Of a stretch of DNA of 64,000 bases, positions 37,018 to 47,827 are shown in pieces; within the stretch, counting starts at the first letter, position 1, and every line of letters begins with the position of its first letter. Source of the DNA: Lachancea thermotolerans CBS 6340 (Eukaryota > Ascomycota > Saccharomycetes > Saccharomycetales > Saccharomycetaceae); contig NC_013080.1 in NCBI RefSeq assembly GCF_000142805.1, forward strand, positions 1,116,001-1,180,000, written 5' to 3'. The notes under the pieces are model-generated. The model did not search any database and was not told where the DNA came from. It saw only the letters and a list, made by a program, of their open reading frames with translations. The translations under genes were made by a program, and so were the position numbers.

Positions 37018-40000
37018 TTAGTCTTCGTCTTCTTCATCCTCTTCCTCATCCTCTTCATCAGAAGAGAAGTCTGCTCCCAGTGCTTTTAACTTATTGCGAT
37101 ATTTTTGGTTTTTCTCATCCAGCTCGGTAACTAAAAGCATCAGATCGTCAACTTCGGACCTGTCTTCGGCTTGTTTCTTCAATTTCGCGATTTCGTCTTC
37201 CAACCTCTTGACTTCCGTATTCTGTTGAAGCTCCGTTTCGGCAATTTTCTTTGCATGAGTCGAAAGAGCATTTTCGGAGGTTCTAAGTTTGCTCTCTACT
37301 TCATCTTTTTGACTTGCGACTTCTTTTAAAGTGGAAGATACCTTCTCGCATTCCTGTGCCAAAGACTTCGATCGGGCTTCATAATTTCGCTTAGCTGCTT
37401 CCGAGTTACTCAGTAAATGCAAATTGTTTTCGATTGTCATCTTAAGGTCTTTGAGTTGAGCTTCTGTTGCGTCAAGCTCGTGCAGTCTTTGGTTGTTAAC
37501 CTCGAGTTTTTCTTTCGAAAGATCGAGCTCTAACCTCAATTGGTCTCGTTCATTCTCAGCTTTCGAAAGCGTTTCCTGTGACTTTTTAATTTTCGAATCC
37601 ATAGAGCTTTTCAACTCGTCTGAATCTCTTTTGGCAGTTTCCAATTGAACCTTACTTTCATTGATAATAGCTTCCTTTTCGTCTAGCTTTGACAAATAGT
37701 TTAATGCTTGATCTTTCAACTTTTTGACTTCGGATGCTTTCTGCGAAAGGGCAACTTCGAGATTTTCTTTATGCTTCCTCCCTTTCTCCCTCGCTTCTTC
37801 GAGCTTTTGATTGGCTAACCCAAGTTCTTCTCTCATTTTATCACTTTGTGTTTTTTGCAGGCTACTTAGTTGTTCCGATTGCTGTTCTTTGTCCTTCAAG
37901 CTCTCCCTTAACTTTTTCATACTTTCTCGAACACATTCAAGCTCTCTGTTCTTTTCTGTGGCTGATGATTCGCTTTTTTTCAGCAGCCCACTTAGCTTTC
38001 TCTTTTCGTTATCGCTTTCTTGGTGTTTGAGTGAGTGCTTGGATTCAAGAGACTCAAGTTCCTCTTCAAGTTGAGATATCTTTCTCGAATATTCCTGCTC
38101 TAAGTTTGATGATCCTTCATTAAGCATTTTTCTCTCCTTCTCCACTTCGGCGCTTTTTTCTTTCAACTTGGCCCTCAGTGTCTTTATCTCAGCATCAAAA
38201 TCTTCCTTCTGTTTCTTTCCTTCCAATTCCTGGCTCTCGAATTCGGCCTTTATCTCTTGTAACTTGGCGATTTCGGAGTTTGATGCCTCCAGCTTGTGAA
38301 CAATATCGCTCAAGTCTGTTTTTGCGCTTTTCATTTCTTTGTCAAGAACAAGAATTCTAGAGTCCTTCTCTTTCTCCTGCTTGACTTTGGACTTAATTTC
38401 GTTGCAAATGTTCTTATGTTTTTCCTTCAAATCTGTTGCCTGTTCTTCTAACTTCTCTGCCCTCGACCTCGTCTCTTCTAACTCGGTGTTTAAGGCTGAA
38501 ACTTCTTGGAGGCGGAGGGAAGATTCATCTTGCAAGGAAACCGTTTTTTTTTTCAACTCGGATACCTTCTTCTCATAGTCCTCATGTACTAATTTGTGAG
38601 ACTTGTTTAGGTCTTCAACTGTCTGACGAAGTTTTGAAACTTCAGATTTGAGTGCTTCGGTCGATTCAGCAGAATTTTCTTTTTCTAGGGCCAGCTGCTT
38701 TATCTTGTCTTTTTGCAACTGCAATGACTCTTGATGGTTATTTTTCTCATCTTGAAGAGCTTTCTGTAAATCAGTGAGAGCATCTTGAGTCTTGCTTTTT
38801 TCTAACTCTAAATCTCTAAATTTTTGTTGAAATTTCTCCAAATCCTTACGACTTTTCTCTAATGATGCAATCTTTTCGTCGCTAGACTTCTTAAGTTCTT
38901 GCAATTTTTCCTCCAAAGATTCAATAGTTGATTCCCGCGAACGGAGCTTGTCATTAGCTTCTGCGAGTGTTTTATTGAGTGATTCAAGCTCATTCCTAGC
39001 TTTGTTAAAGGTATTAACGGCGTCAGCGAGATTCTTGCTTTTTTCCTCGCTTGACGAATTGAGCTGTTCTATTTCCTTTGACGAATGGTCAAGTTCGCTT
39101 TTGAGCTGCTTAATCTCATAAGCTGCTTCAGACCGAGACCTCTCGGCGTCCTCGAGCGACTTTTTCAGTTTTTTAGTCTCCGTCAACATATTGTCTTTAT
39201 CATGTTTCATGGAGTCGTATTGTTGACGCAACTCCACAATTTCGCTTTGAAGAGACAGGATTTTCGTTTGGTTAGATTCTGACACCTCTGCGAGTTCATG
39301 TTCTTTACTAGCCTTGGCTTGCTCAATACTCTTATATTTCTCAGCAATGTCTTTGAGTTTAGTTGTGAGTTTTGATACAAGTAACTCCTGGTTTGCTAGC
39401 CTGGATTTCAACTCCGCACTATTTCTAGAAGCGTTGTCTTTTTCAAGCAGAAGAGCCTTATTTTCTGATTTTAAACGTTCAAGCTCTGCTCGACTTTTCT
39501 CAATACTCGAATCTTTCTCACGCGTAAAATCCTGGAGTCGTTTAAGCTCCTCGTTTGAAGCTGCCAAAACCTTTTCGAGTTCATTTTTGGATTTTGTTGA
39601 TGTGTTTTTTAGCTCGTTATGCTCCCTTGACAGAACAAGCAACTCACGATTCATTTTGTTTATACCATCTTCAGCTGCTTTCTTTTGCTCGCATACAATG
39701 CTCAACTCTTTTTCAAGCTTAGTTAAAGCGTCTCTATTATTATTGAATTTGAGCTCCAAGTCTTTTTTAGTGTTTTCAATTTTGCTATTAGTGGCAACAA
39801 GGTCAGAGTTTTCTTTCTGTAACAGGTTCAGTTCTTCTTTAGTTCCTGAATAGTTGTCCTCTAAATTTTTGAAGGAAGCGCGAACATTCTCGAGATCGAG
39901 TTCTGCGGCTTTCTTTTCATCCTCGGTGCTCTTTAATGCTTTCTGTAGTTCTTCCAGAGAGCGATTTAAATCCTCGATCTGTCCTTTTGAGCTCTCTTCC

Positions 40001-42156
40001 GACTTAAGTAGAGCTTCTTCAAGCTGTGTTTTCTGTTGAATCAACTTTTCCAAGGACTCAAAAGATACTTTGTCCTTAATTTGGAAATCTGGGCCACGTT
40101 TCATAGCTGTTTGGATTCTGTAAAGGTTGTTTCTTAGGAGTTTTTTGAAGTACGAGCTGAAGTAAATCTTGGGTAGGCCAGTAACATCCGTTTCAACACT
40201 GTCCAGGACGCCCTTCATCTCCCTTGAACTTGTAAAGAGGGAATTTTCAGTAAACTGCTTGATACGGAATGAGTAGTTGTCCGCACCAATGCTTTTATTG
40301 AGAAGGGCGAAGTACTCAGATCTCGAAAGTGAACTCTTGGGAGTCGAAAATTCATATGCTACGCCTAATAGCATGCAAATTAAGCAGTTGATAGTGCTAT
40401 CATCACGCTGGATATGCGCAGAGCTCGAAATCAGCGATTTGAGGGTCACTCGGTGAGAAAGAAAATCATCAACAGCGCCTGAGTCACCAAATATCCAAAA
40501 GATTAAAAGGCAAAGGTAGGAAATCGATACCCTGGGATCTTCTAAGGAAAAAGATGTCAGTGTAAGTTCGCAAATTGTCTGTATAGGACTTGTCATCTCC
40601 TGCGGGTCTTCTTCTGTACTCAAATCAGGACATTTTACGTTCCTCACGACCTCTTTCAGCTCCTCTGCATGATCTTGATCAAACAAAAACATTAATAAAT
40701 CCACTGCAAAAAAGAGCTTGTATGGATTAAGCTTCAGCTCTGGGTCATAATCTAGCAAAATGTTAAAAATGCAAGGCTTGGATAAAATGTTTTCACTTCC
40801 ATTGAGGATATCATTCGATTCTTCGAAAAGAGATGCTTGGCTGTTAATAAAGCTCATTCTCAGAATGTGATTATTGGCCAAGTATGCCTTTATAAGTTCA
40901 GACGATGCATATCTTATGTCAAAAGTGTGGATAGAATTAGCGAAAAAGCACCAATTCAATAGAAGATCTACGATCGGAACAAGATCTTGTTCTTCTTGAG
41001 TCTGGTTTGTGCCTAGACTTGGATCAAACAGAGGAGCGTCAATTTTTCGAAATTCGGATTGAACTTTTTCGTTCTCGCGTATCATGTCGGCAGCAGTTGA
41101 AAGGGCATATGGGCGTACGGAGTTGGGTGTGCTTCTCGAAAGTGCCAGCCTCAATACTATCATCAGCAGGTGAGAATCTGAAAGAGCTTTTTGATTCCTG
41201 GGCGTAGTAGTGCTATGTGGTTCGACAGTCAGTCTCAGGATCTCTAATGTGGTCTTAATATTAAGCAGCCTTTGATCGTTCCAAAAAAACTCTTCCTCCA
41301 TGGGCTCGTTTAGCAAGGAGGCCATCTGTGGCAGGTTTCCGGTTTCAAGAAACAGTGTTTGGTTCGAGGTGCTGTAGCTTAGCAAATTGACTATTAAAGA
41401 TAAGCAGTCGCTTACCACCAGTGAGCCTCGTAAACCTCCTTCCTCTTTAATTATAGCAAATAGTCTCTGAAATATATTTTCAAAGGCCACAAGTTTTTGA
41501 ATGTGAGGGCTATTGTTCGCCACAACCATAAGAAGTAAGATGGCTTCATCTCTAACTGGCTCATGAATATCGTCAAGAAGGGACACCAAAGCTGAAATAC
41601 CCACAGGTATAGATAAAATAGCATCCCGAGTCCTTGATGGCCGTGATGCAACGAACGCCTCCAAAAGTTGTGTAGTATAAAGACGTATGTGGAAGTTTTC
41701 AGTTTCCAACAACTTTATGAAGAGTTGCACTAATTCGTCGTTCTGAGTCATGAAGTCCGCAATCCACAAGGAAAACTGGTCAACAGACTGACGCTCCTGC
41801 TTCATGATTAGAGGAGATGGATACTTGCCATTCTGAAGCCTCGATTGTTGGGAAATCCAGTTACGTGTGAGATCAGCATCGCCTTCACCCCGAATGAATA
41901 AGATGAGCAATGTTTCAAGTATGGCTTTAACTGAGTCTTCGTCAATAGAGTCCTTTTTGAGAGTACTGATCAGGGGTTTCAATCCGGAAGCTATAACAGC
42001 TTCCCTGTAATCTCTACTAAACGCCTTCAATCCTAAGACAGCCGACCTTCTATCACTGATAAGTGTAGCATTTTCAACCCGATCACATAAAGTTGGAATA
42101 GTCTCTTCAGCGCTCTGGATCTTAGGTGGCTGAATTAGGCCTTGGAATAACGCCAT
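37018..42156 (-). CDS. USO1: Uso1/p115, ER-to-Golgi vesicle tethering factor
   Basis: A peripheral Golgi coiled-coil homodimer that tethers COPII vesicles before SNARE assembly, recruited by Ypt1. The 1712 residues (1790 in S. cerevisiae) consist of an armadillo-repeat globular head (about 1-640; starts ALFQGLIQPPKIQSAEETIP; IRLYTTQLLEAFV, DEAILLLMVVANNSPHIQKLVAFENIFQRLF). A very long heptad-repeat rod, rich in Glu/Lys/Leu/Ser, fills about 690-1690. The acidic tail SSDEEDEEEDEEDED is the p115 C-terminal signature. It converges with SMC6 and is divergent from RAD59. Counterpart of YDL058W. The rod length varies freely in this family. Confidence 0.98.
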   Translation of the reverse strand: MALFQGLIQPPKIQSAEETIPTLCDRVENATLISDRRSAVLGLKAFSRDYREAVIASGLKPLISTLKKDSIDEDSVKAILETLLILFIRGEGDADLTRNWISQQSRLQNGKYPSPLIMKQERQSVDQFSLWIADFMTQNDELVQLFIKLLETENFHIRLYTTQLLEAFVASRPSRTRDAILSIPVGISALVSLLDDIHEPVRDEAILLLMVVANNSPHIQKLVAFENIFQRLFAIIKEEGGLRGSLVVSDCLSLIVNLLSYSTSNQTLFLETGNLPQMASLLNEPMEEEFFWNDQRLLNIKTTLEILRLTVEPHSTTTPRNQKALSDSHLLMIVLRLALSRSTPNSVRPYALSTAADMIRENEKVQSEFRKIDAPLFDPSLGTNQTQEEQDLVPIVDLLLNWCFFANSIHTFDIRYASSELIKAYLANNHILRMSFINSQASLFEESNDILNGSENILSKPCIFNILLDYDPELKLNPYKLFFAVDLLMFLFDQDHAEELKEVVRNVKCPDLSTEEDPQEMTSPIQTICELTLTSFSLEDPRVSISYLCLLIFWIFGDSGAVDDFLSHRVTLKSLISSSAHIQRDDSTINCLICMLLGVAYEFSTPKSSLSRSEYFALLNKSIGADNYSFRIKQFTENSLFTSSREMKGVLDSVETDVTGLPKIYFSSYFKKLLRNNLYRIQTAMKRGPDFQIKDKVSFESLEKLIQQKTQLEEALLKSEESSKGQIEDLNRSLEELQKALKSTEDEKKAAELDLENVRASFKNLEDNYSGTKEELNLLQKENSDLVATNSKIENTKKDLELKFNNNRDALTKLEKELSIVCEQKKAAEDGINKMNRELLVLSREHNELKNTSTKSKNELEKVLAASNEELKRLQDFTREKDSSIEKSRAELERLKSENKALLLEKDNASRNSAELKSRLANQELLVSKLTTKLKDIAEKYKSIEQAKASKEHELAEVSESNQTKILSLQSEIVELRQQYDSMKHDKDNMLTETKKLKKSLEDAERSRSEAAYEIKQLKSELDHSSKEIEQLNSSSEEKSKNLADAVNTFNKARNELESLNKTLAEANDKLRSRESTIESLEEKLQELKKSSDEKIASLEKSRKDLEKFQQKFRDLELEKSKTQDALTDLQKALQDEKNNHQESLQLQKDKIKQLALEKENSAESTEALKSEVSKLRQTVEDLNKSHKLVHEDYEKKVSELKKKTVSLQDESSLRLQEVSALNTELEETRSRAEKLEEQATDLKEKHKNICNEIKSKVKQEKEKDSRILVLDKEMKSAKTDLSDIVHKLEASNSEIAKLQEIKAEFESQELEGKKQKEDFDAEIKTLRAKLKEKSAEVEKERKMLNEGSSNLEQEYSRKISQLEEELESLESKHSLKHQESDNEKRKLSGLLKKSESSATEKNRELECVRESMKKLRESLKDKEQQSEQLSSLQKTQSDKMREELGLANQKLEEAREKGRKHKENLEVALSQKASEVKKLKDQALNYLSKLDEKEAIINESKVQLETAKRDSDELKSSMDSKIKKSQETLSKAENERDQLRLELDLSKEKLEVNNQRLHELDATEAQLKDLKMTIENNLHLLSNSEAAKRNYEARSKSLAQECEKVSSTLKEVASQKDEVESKLRTSENALSTHAKKIAETELQQNTEVKRLEDEIAKLKKQAEDRSEVDDLMLLVTELDEKNQKYRNKLKALGADFSSDEEDEEEDEEDED

Positions 42157-42425
42157 ATCCTGATTCGTTTCACTTAACAGCCAATTTTATGTTTATATTT
42201 TCTTCGCTTTCGCGGGTCTTTTTACATGTTTTTCAGGTCGTGAGCATCTGATATTAACTCTGGCTTTATTATGAATTCGGAGAACTCGAGAAGCATATAT
42301 ATATTCGTTCAATTTAAGACATTGAATGACTCAGTCACAAAGAAGTACTGGCGGTAGCGATTCCTAAAAAGCCATTGATCTTCTGCAAGAACGATGCAGC
42401 ATTGATAGACATTCACCAGTCAAAG
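42157..42425. promoter_or_regulatory. Divergent USO1/RAD59 promoter with one SBF/MBF-like core
   Basis: TTTCGCG (42208-42214), the reverse complement of the CGCGAAA core recognised by Swi4/Mbp1, is the only motif noticed. Its use in RAD59 control is an inference. Confidence 0.35.
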
Positions 42426-43067
42426 ATGAGCGCATATCTAACAAATTTGTCTTACGAGAATGCAGTCTATGCAACAGGAGCGGGGGTAAGCGATTCTGAT
42501 GTTCAAGACTTACAGATTGTGGAGAACTGGCTTAACCGTCCCGCAAGTGAGTGGGCAGTACAGAAAATTGGAGTTTTTCAGTCGAAAATCGAGCAATATT
42601 CTTATAGAATCTATCACAGCAGTAGATACGGAAAGCACCCAATTGCTAAACTTATCCCTGCTTTCACACTAATACAGTATGCTAACGAGGCATTAGGATA
42701 CGACGGGTGGTCCCTTGAGGTTACAAACGTGAATGTAACGAGCTGTCGAGAAATAGGTGGAGAGGCAAGAGCTGTGAACTCAGGTGAATCGACCGTTGAG
42801 CTTAAATACGAGGTTCTTACTGAAGCACACGTCAAGGTTGTTTTGAAAGACGGCACTTATACTCAGTCCGAGGGCTTCGGGAAAGCCGTTGCGTTAAGCA
42901 AGAGTGACTGCTTCAATAAGTCAAAAAAAGAAGCAATCAACAACGCTTTAAAGAAGAGTTTCTTGAAATTTGAGACCATGGTCCTGGACCACGAGAAGAA
43001 AGTAGCCAGCAACTATTATGTAGATGGCCTCTATGGTTCTAAACAGTGGAGTAAGCAGTCAAGCTAG
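42426..43067 (+). CDS. RAD59: Rad59, Rad52-like strand-annealing protein
   Basis: Works with Rad52 in single-strand annealing and recombination repair. The 213 residues (238 in S. cerevisiae) show the Rad52/Rad59 fold: IVENWLNRPASEWAVQKIGVFQSKIEQYSYRIYHSSRYGKH in sequence, then LIPAFTLIQYANEALGYDGWSLEV, AHVKVVLKDGTYTQSEGFGKAVALS and KSKKEAINNALKKSFLKFE. It ends shortly after NYYVDGLYGSKQW, so the S. cerevisiae tail is shorter here. The ATG at 42426 gives MSAYLTNLSYEN; upstream codons in frame start only with non-ATG. Corresponds to YDL059C. Confidence 0.97.
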   Translation: MSAYLTNLSYENAVYATGAGVSDSDVQDLQIVENWLNRPASEWAVQKIGVFQSKIEQYSYRIYHSSRYGKHPIAKLIPAFTLIQYANEALGYDGWSLEVTNVNVTSCREIGGEARAVNSGESTVELKYEVLTEAHVKVVLKDGTYTQSEGFGKAVALSKSDCFNKSKKEAINNALKKSFLKFETMVLDHEKKVASNYYVDGLYGSKQWSKQSS

Positions 43068-43133
43068 GGTTCTGGTGGAGGAAATAATGTATATACGGGG
43101 GTTAATCAGTTATAATCTCATGGCTACTTAGAG

Positions 43134-46100
43134 CTAATACCCAACAGTCTTAAGGGCTGGGAAATCCTTTATAGTGGGTACAGGAATTTCAGGAACATAA
43201 TAGATGTTTCCGTCTTCATCAACTCTCTCCCTATCTTTCTCGCTCAGGGTGTATATTTCTGCGACGTTGTCCTTGAGTAAAGAAGTAACCTCAACGAACC
43301 GCTTCTGAATTTGGTAAGCCTCTTCCCTCCTTCTGCGCCTCAGTAGCGCTTCAATAAGCTTTAGTGCATCTGGTTCGGTTTGAGTGAGTCTGTCTATCAG
43401 CCTCCCTATCGACTGAATTAGGTATTCCTCTTCATAGATAGTACCTTTTTTGCCCCGGGCACGTTTACGCTCTTCACGGCGTTTGTTTTTTGCAGTGCGC
43501 CTCGAGGCACCGGTTTTGGCAGTACCGCCGGTTTTGCCGGTGTAACGAGTGAAAAACGACTCTTTGGTTGAGGTTTCGGATGCTGCTATTGACACATCGT
43601 CAGCCTGCTCTGTTTCTTGGCCGTAAAAGGCATATGGGTCATCACCTTTTTTCTGTCGCAGCTCACGCAGTCTCCTGAGTTGTGAGTTGACTTGGCTTTG
43701 GCAATCTGCAAGAAGTTCTGCAATTGTACCAAATCCTTCTCCAAGCCCAGGGTCAAGCACTTCCTCGATAAGTTCAGGGTGCTTGTCGTTTACGGCAACT
43801 AAGGTCGCCTTCTCGTAGGAGTACGCTTTGCAGTAAAGTTTGACAGCTTCTCTGGTGTTTTTCAAGTAAACAAATTCAATTTGTGCAGCCTCTTCAAACC
43901 TGTGATCAAATGACAAAGATGACACCAACTGATCCGCAACGCTAGGAACATCGTCGCTGAATTTGAGAGCTGCAAGAGCCAAGGCTTCGCACCACTTTTT
44001 TCCAAGGGTGTAAGCTTCGACAGCTTCTCTGTTTTCGCCCAGCATTTCATAAATAACAGCCGCTTCGCCATACTCCTGTTTCGACGAGAGGAATGGAGCG
44101 TAGATATGATAAATGTCATTCTGCTTGTCAGGCTCATACCTGAACATGCTCAAAGCATAAATGTAGAGATCATGGGTTTGAACATAATCAATGAATTTTT
44201 GAGAGAGCCTTTTTGAATCTTTCTCTAAGGCAGAAAGATGGTCTAAAGCCTTTTCATAACGTTTGAGATAGTCGTCAATCATAAATTGTCGGACTAGCGG
44301 TTCTTTTTCGTGAAGTTCTTGCAAAAATGGCAGGTATTCTCTAGGATCCATTTGAGACTTTTGCGCAATGTTCAAGGTGAGCTTGATGTCGTATAACGAC
44401 AAAGCAACCTTGTAGAGTTGGTTAACGTCATGCAAAAAGCACAGATATGTCAGGCATGTATCGCTTTCTTCTTCTAACGAAGAAATTAGCATCATTGCCG
44501 CTTCGAGGTTTGGTGGATTCTGGCAAGCGTATGCTGTCAGAATTGACTGAATGTACTTTTTTTTGTAATCGGGATTATTGAGGAAAACTTCAAGCAAAGC
44601 ATTGCATATTTTGTTAACTTTTGAAAGCTCTGGATTGAACATTTTTTTCTTCATATATAACTCCATTTCAGTCGGAGCTGACGGGGCTAACTCGAATCTC
44701 TCATCCATAGAAGCGCGTAGGGTTTCTTTGTACTTTGTGATTGTGACATCTTCCTCGGTAAGGCACGATATGAATAAATCGAGATGCTCTCCCTTTCCAA
44801 TATCATTAATGAAATGCTCCAAATTTTCATAAAAGAGGTCGGGTGCATAGTCATGTAGAATATCTAGGTGCACTCTATGAGTACGACAAGACATGAGAGC
44901 TTCAAGGTACTTTTTAGCCAGTATACTTTTTCGCACGCCAGCCAGAACCATAATCCTCGGAGCTATTGTTTCCAGGTTTCCACGGGCCGCTTGAAGCACT
45001 ACCGAAGACCTAGAAGGCATTGCCGTAACGAGGGTCGAACCCATTTCGATTGCTCTTACTCTTTCATCTGCAACGCTGTCCTCGACGATAGGTAAAGCCT
45101 TAAATTCGGTTGAATTCAAATGAACAAATTGAAGATTGTGTTGAGCTGTTGTGAACATTAAAAACTTCTCAGTAACCTCCATTGAAGTAACGGTGCTTGT
45201 GAGTAGTATGTCGTTCGCATACAGTTTTCCATTGGCAGCTAGGCCAAATGCAACAATTTTTGAATCTTCTGCAAGACGGTCATCTTCGTCGACAGCCTTG
45301 GAGTTTTCAACTCTTTTCACCCTCAAATCACGAACCAACTGTGGGAATTTGGCAACTTCAACTGTTTGTCCCTCTTGATCAAGTTGCACTACGCGTGAGT
45401 CCTTAGTCTCATAGACCATATAATTGTATTCAAAGCTGGTGCGTAGTAAAACAACTTTGTCGAACGTCTCGATAATATTGAACACAGTTGGTTGAGTGAT
45501 ATCTGTAACATCAATTAGTGCTATACGAGATAAGTTGTCGGCATCTAAGAGCACCCCCAGAACGTTATCATTCATAAATGCAACTTGACGTAGTGAGTCG
45601 TATTCTGTGGCTAAGATTGACTTGTGAAGTCTCGACACCACGCAAGGTTGGAGACCCTTTTTCATATCTTCAAGACTTGGCACTGTTGCCAAAACAAGCT
45701 CGTTGTTAGTTATCGCAACGTATAATTCATTGGACAGGCTTGTGGCGGCATCGAGAACATTTCCTGGGGCGTCGAAGTCTCTGTAGTATGCAGGTGGAGG
45801 TACGTTTGCTAACCCTAACGGCGTGATATTGACGGTACATCCATCAACCACTAAAACCGTTCCAGAGTCTGAGGGTTCTAATGTTGGGCCCAGTGCGAGT
45901 TTATAAGCAAAGTCAACGACATTAACATAATCTTCGTCCCCAAACATCAAGGTGAAATCTTTTTCGGGATGCCACTTCACAAACTTTATATCGTTGGCAT
46001 AAACCTCTTGTTTCAAGTACCAATGGTAATTCTTAGTCGTCCAGAGTTGAATTCGATCAGCGAGAACGATAGCAAGAACTTCTGAATTGCAGTTCCAACA

Positions 46101-47105
46101 CAATGCCTGGATTTTTTCGTTTAGTGATAGCCTAGTGTCAAATTCCCCATGCCTTAAACCGTTTCTTTCAAAAAAAACCAAATCAACCGACTCCTCACCA
46201 GGAATTTGGTCCCTTCTCTGCACTGAAGCAATCAGAGAGCCTTGTGGTTTCCAGCTCACAAGATCCTCCAGGCCGTCGACAGGCTCAGAGACATTCTGGA
46301 GCTGCCCGTCGCGTGAGAAGACTCTTAACACTCTTCTCTCGAAGGGTTCGTCGCTCTCTTCGTGCACTGCTTCTATTGTTGATACCACAAAGTATTCACA
46401 ATCGCCACGCCAGGAGATAGACGCTTTTCTTGAATCCATGGCACTGACTGTCCCTTTGTCAACAAGGTAGGGCATAGTAGGGTCCCTCAATTCATCGCCG
46501 ACAAGGCCTGAAGCTTTTAAGCTTTCAAGAGCTTCTCTTTCCATGGCACGTGCGCCTTTGCCCCTAAACTGTGTCTCTTTCTTACCCCAGCCAACATTCA
46601 CATGCTTAGACATCTTCAAATCATCTTCTTCCAACTTGTATTCAGCGATAGGGTCGAATTGCCTGCTCAATAACACCACATTACGTTCGGCAGTGACTAA
46701 AGCCAGTGTCTCTTCGTCGTACGACCACTCTGCAGCACTGATTCCGCCATCTATAGAGCCCACAATTTCTACTACAGCAAACGAAGGATCAAATCCCACT
46801 GTGTCATAAGACGCGGTTATAATATCGCCTTGCGACATCACAAACACCAGCTGTCCAAGGTCTCCGAAGTGTGCAAATGACAAGAGTTCGCCACCCAGTG
46901 TTTGCAAATTGAAAGACGCCAGTGTATTGCAACTTCCGTCTTTCATATATTGGTGTACCTCGAAAGCTCCTAGATCGTAATCACCGAGAACGCAAGTTAT
47001 GCTGTCGGATAGCGTATCAAAGACGCTTCCATATAATCTCAAGTCGGGGACCTCAAAGGACTGTGGCTTGAACCTTCCACGATTCAGAGTGATGAGGTTT
47101 CTCAT
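43134..47105 (-). CDS. IKI3: Elp1/Iki3, scaffold subunit of the Elongator complex
   Basis: Largest Elongator subunit; the complex modifies wobble uridine of tRNAs (5-methoxycarbonylmethyl type), so it bears on codons read by the tRNA-Lys(UUU) also present in this window. The 1323 residues start MRNLITLNRGRFKP, then SVFDTLSDSITCVLG. Two WD40 propellers fill about 1-730 (GWGKKETQFRGKGARAMEREALESLKASGLVGDELRDPTMPYLVD is the hallmark region, residues cited in parts). A TPR-like alpha-helical dimerisation region follows (SQMDPREYLPFLQELHEKEPLVRQF). The basic tRNA-binding patch YTGKTGGTAKTGASRRTAK and RREERKRARGKKGT is at about 1187-1222. Equivalent to YLR384C. Confidence 0.98.
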   Translation of the reverse strand: MRNLITLNRGRFKPQSFEVPDLRLYGSVFDTLSDSITCVLGDYDLGAFEVHQYMKDGSCNTLASFNLQTLGGELLSFAHFGDLGQLVFVMSQGDIITASYDTVGFDPSFAVVEIVGSIDGGISAAEWSYDEETLALVTAERNVVLLSRQFDPIAEYKLEEDDLKMSKHVNVGWGKKETQFRGKGARAMEREALESLKASGLVGDELRDPTMPYLVDKGTVSAMDSRKASISWRGDCEYFVVSTIEAVHEESDEPFERRVLRVFSRDGQLQNVSEPVDGLEDLVSWKPQGSLIASVQRRDQIPGEESVDLVFFERNGLRHGEFDTRLSLNEKIQALCWNCNSEVLAIVLADRIQLWTTKNYHWYLKQEVYANDIKFVKWHPEKDFTLMFGDEDYVNVVDFAYKLALGPTLEPSDSGTVLVVDGCTVNITPLGLANVPPPAYYRDFDAPGNVLDAATSLSNELYVAITNNELVLATVPSLEDMKKGLQPCVVSRLHKSILATEYDSLRQVAFMNDNVLGVLLDADNLSRIALIDVTDITQPTVFNIIETFDKVVLLRTSFEYNYMVYETKDSRVVQLDQEGQTVEVAKFPQLVRDLRVKRVENSKAVDEDDRLAEDSKIVAFGLAANGKLYANDILLTSTVTSMEVTEKFLMFTTAQHNLQFVHLNSTEFKALPIVEDSVADERVRAIEMGSTLVTAMPSRSSVVLQAARGNLETIAPRIMVLAGVRKSILAKKYLEALMSCRTHRVHLDILHDYAPDLFYENLEHFINDIGKGEHLDLFISCLTEEDVTITKYKETLRASMDERFELAPSAPTEMELYMKKKMFNPELSKVNKICNALLEVFLNNPDYKKKYIQSILTAYACQNPPNLEAAMMLISSLEEESDTCLTYLCFLHDVNQLYKVALSLYDIKLTLNIAQKSQMDPREYLPFLQELHEKEPLVRQFMIDDYLKRYEKALDHLSALEKDSKRLSQKFIDYVQTHDLYIYALSMFRYEPDKQNDIYHIYAPFLSSKQEYGEAAVIYEMLGENREAVEAYTLGKKWCEALALAALKFSDDVPSVADQLVSSLSFDHRFEEAAQIEFVYLKNTREAVKLYCKAYSYEKATLVAVNDKHPELIEEVLDPGLGEGFGTIAELLADCQSQVNSQLRRLRELRQKKGDDPYAFYGQETEQADDVSIAASETSTKESFFTRYTGKTGGTAKTGASRRTAKNKRREERKRARGKKGTIYEEEYLIQSIGRLIDRLTQTEPDALKLIEALLRRRRREEAYQIQKRFVEVTSLLKDNVAEIYTLSEKDRERVDEDGNIYYVPEIPVPTIKDFPALKTVGY

Positions 47106-47291
47106 TCTGTGTCGTCACAGTTCCCCAGAGTACGTAGCCACTATGCTTTGTTGAGTATCTTTTGAAGTCAACGCTGTGCTAAGAGCTGCGATGAGGTCGC
47201 TCTCCATTTCAGAACAAAAAATTTGCATCATTTTCTACGCAAGAATTTGAACAACTGCCGCTAATTCAACCAAAAATCTGGAGGCACGGTA

Positions 47292-47681
47292 TCAAGTTCG
47301 CTCCTGCTCCCTTTCATTTTGTAGCTCTTGTACTTTAGCCTTGAGTTCCGGTATCTGTTCTCTTTCAAGCTCCTGAACTCGTGTGTAGTAAAAATGATTC
47401 GCCAATGTAACAACTGTCACTGGAACATCATCGTCGGGCAACCCTTGCTCAAAGAGCTCGCGAACAATGCCTTTCAATGTTCGTAGTTGGATGCCTGAAA
47501 GCTCAGGTGCGTACATTCGGACCAGGCGGTGATTCGCAAACTTAGACAAAATCATTTCGTCGAGGACAGGGTCAGCAAGTAACTGATCGTTATCAAGGGT
47601 TTTGTCCATGTGTAATAGCTCCTGTTGGCGATAAAGCACGATTTGTAAGAGCAGCAGGGCCACGTTTGATTTCAGTCCCAT
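47292..47681 (-). CDS. SWC7: Swc7 homologue, SWR1 chromatin-remodelling complex subunit
   Basis: A small peripheral subunit of the SWR1 complex that exchanges H2A.Z. From the ATG at 47681 it encodes 129 residues (132 in S. cerevisiae): an N-terminal Leu-rich helix (ALLLLQIVLYRQQELLHMD), LLADPVLDEMILSKF, RMYAPELSGIQLRTLKGIVRELF, VPVTVVTLANHFYYTRVQELE, and a charged helical C terminus. The frame is open 15 codons upstream, but without an ATG. Sequence resemblance is moderate, so identification leans on length and on position between IKI3 (YLR384C) and VAC14 (YLR386W). Confidence 0.85.
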   Translation of the reverse strand: MGLKSNVALLLLQIVLYRQQELLHMDKTLDNDQLLADPVLDEMILSKFANHRLVRMYAPELSGIQLRTLKGIVRELFEQGLPDDDVPVTVVTLANHFYYTRVQELEREQIPELKAKVQELQNEREQERT

Positions 47682-47827
47682 AGAATTCAGTAATCTTTGG
47701 CTTTTTGTCGCAGATTTGATGTCCAAATTAAAGGTAGAACGAAAAGTATGTTATTTACAGATTACGTTAAACTGTAATTAACATTGTTGCAGTAAAATAA
47801 ATAAGTAAACTAAGGCTCCAATCAACA
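47682..47827. promoter_or_regulatory. Short divergent SWC7/VAC14 promoter
   Basis: Only 146 bp separate the two start codons. It is AT-rich with no specific motif noticed. Both genes must share this control region. Confidence 0.4.
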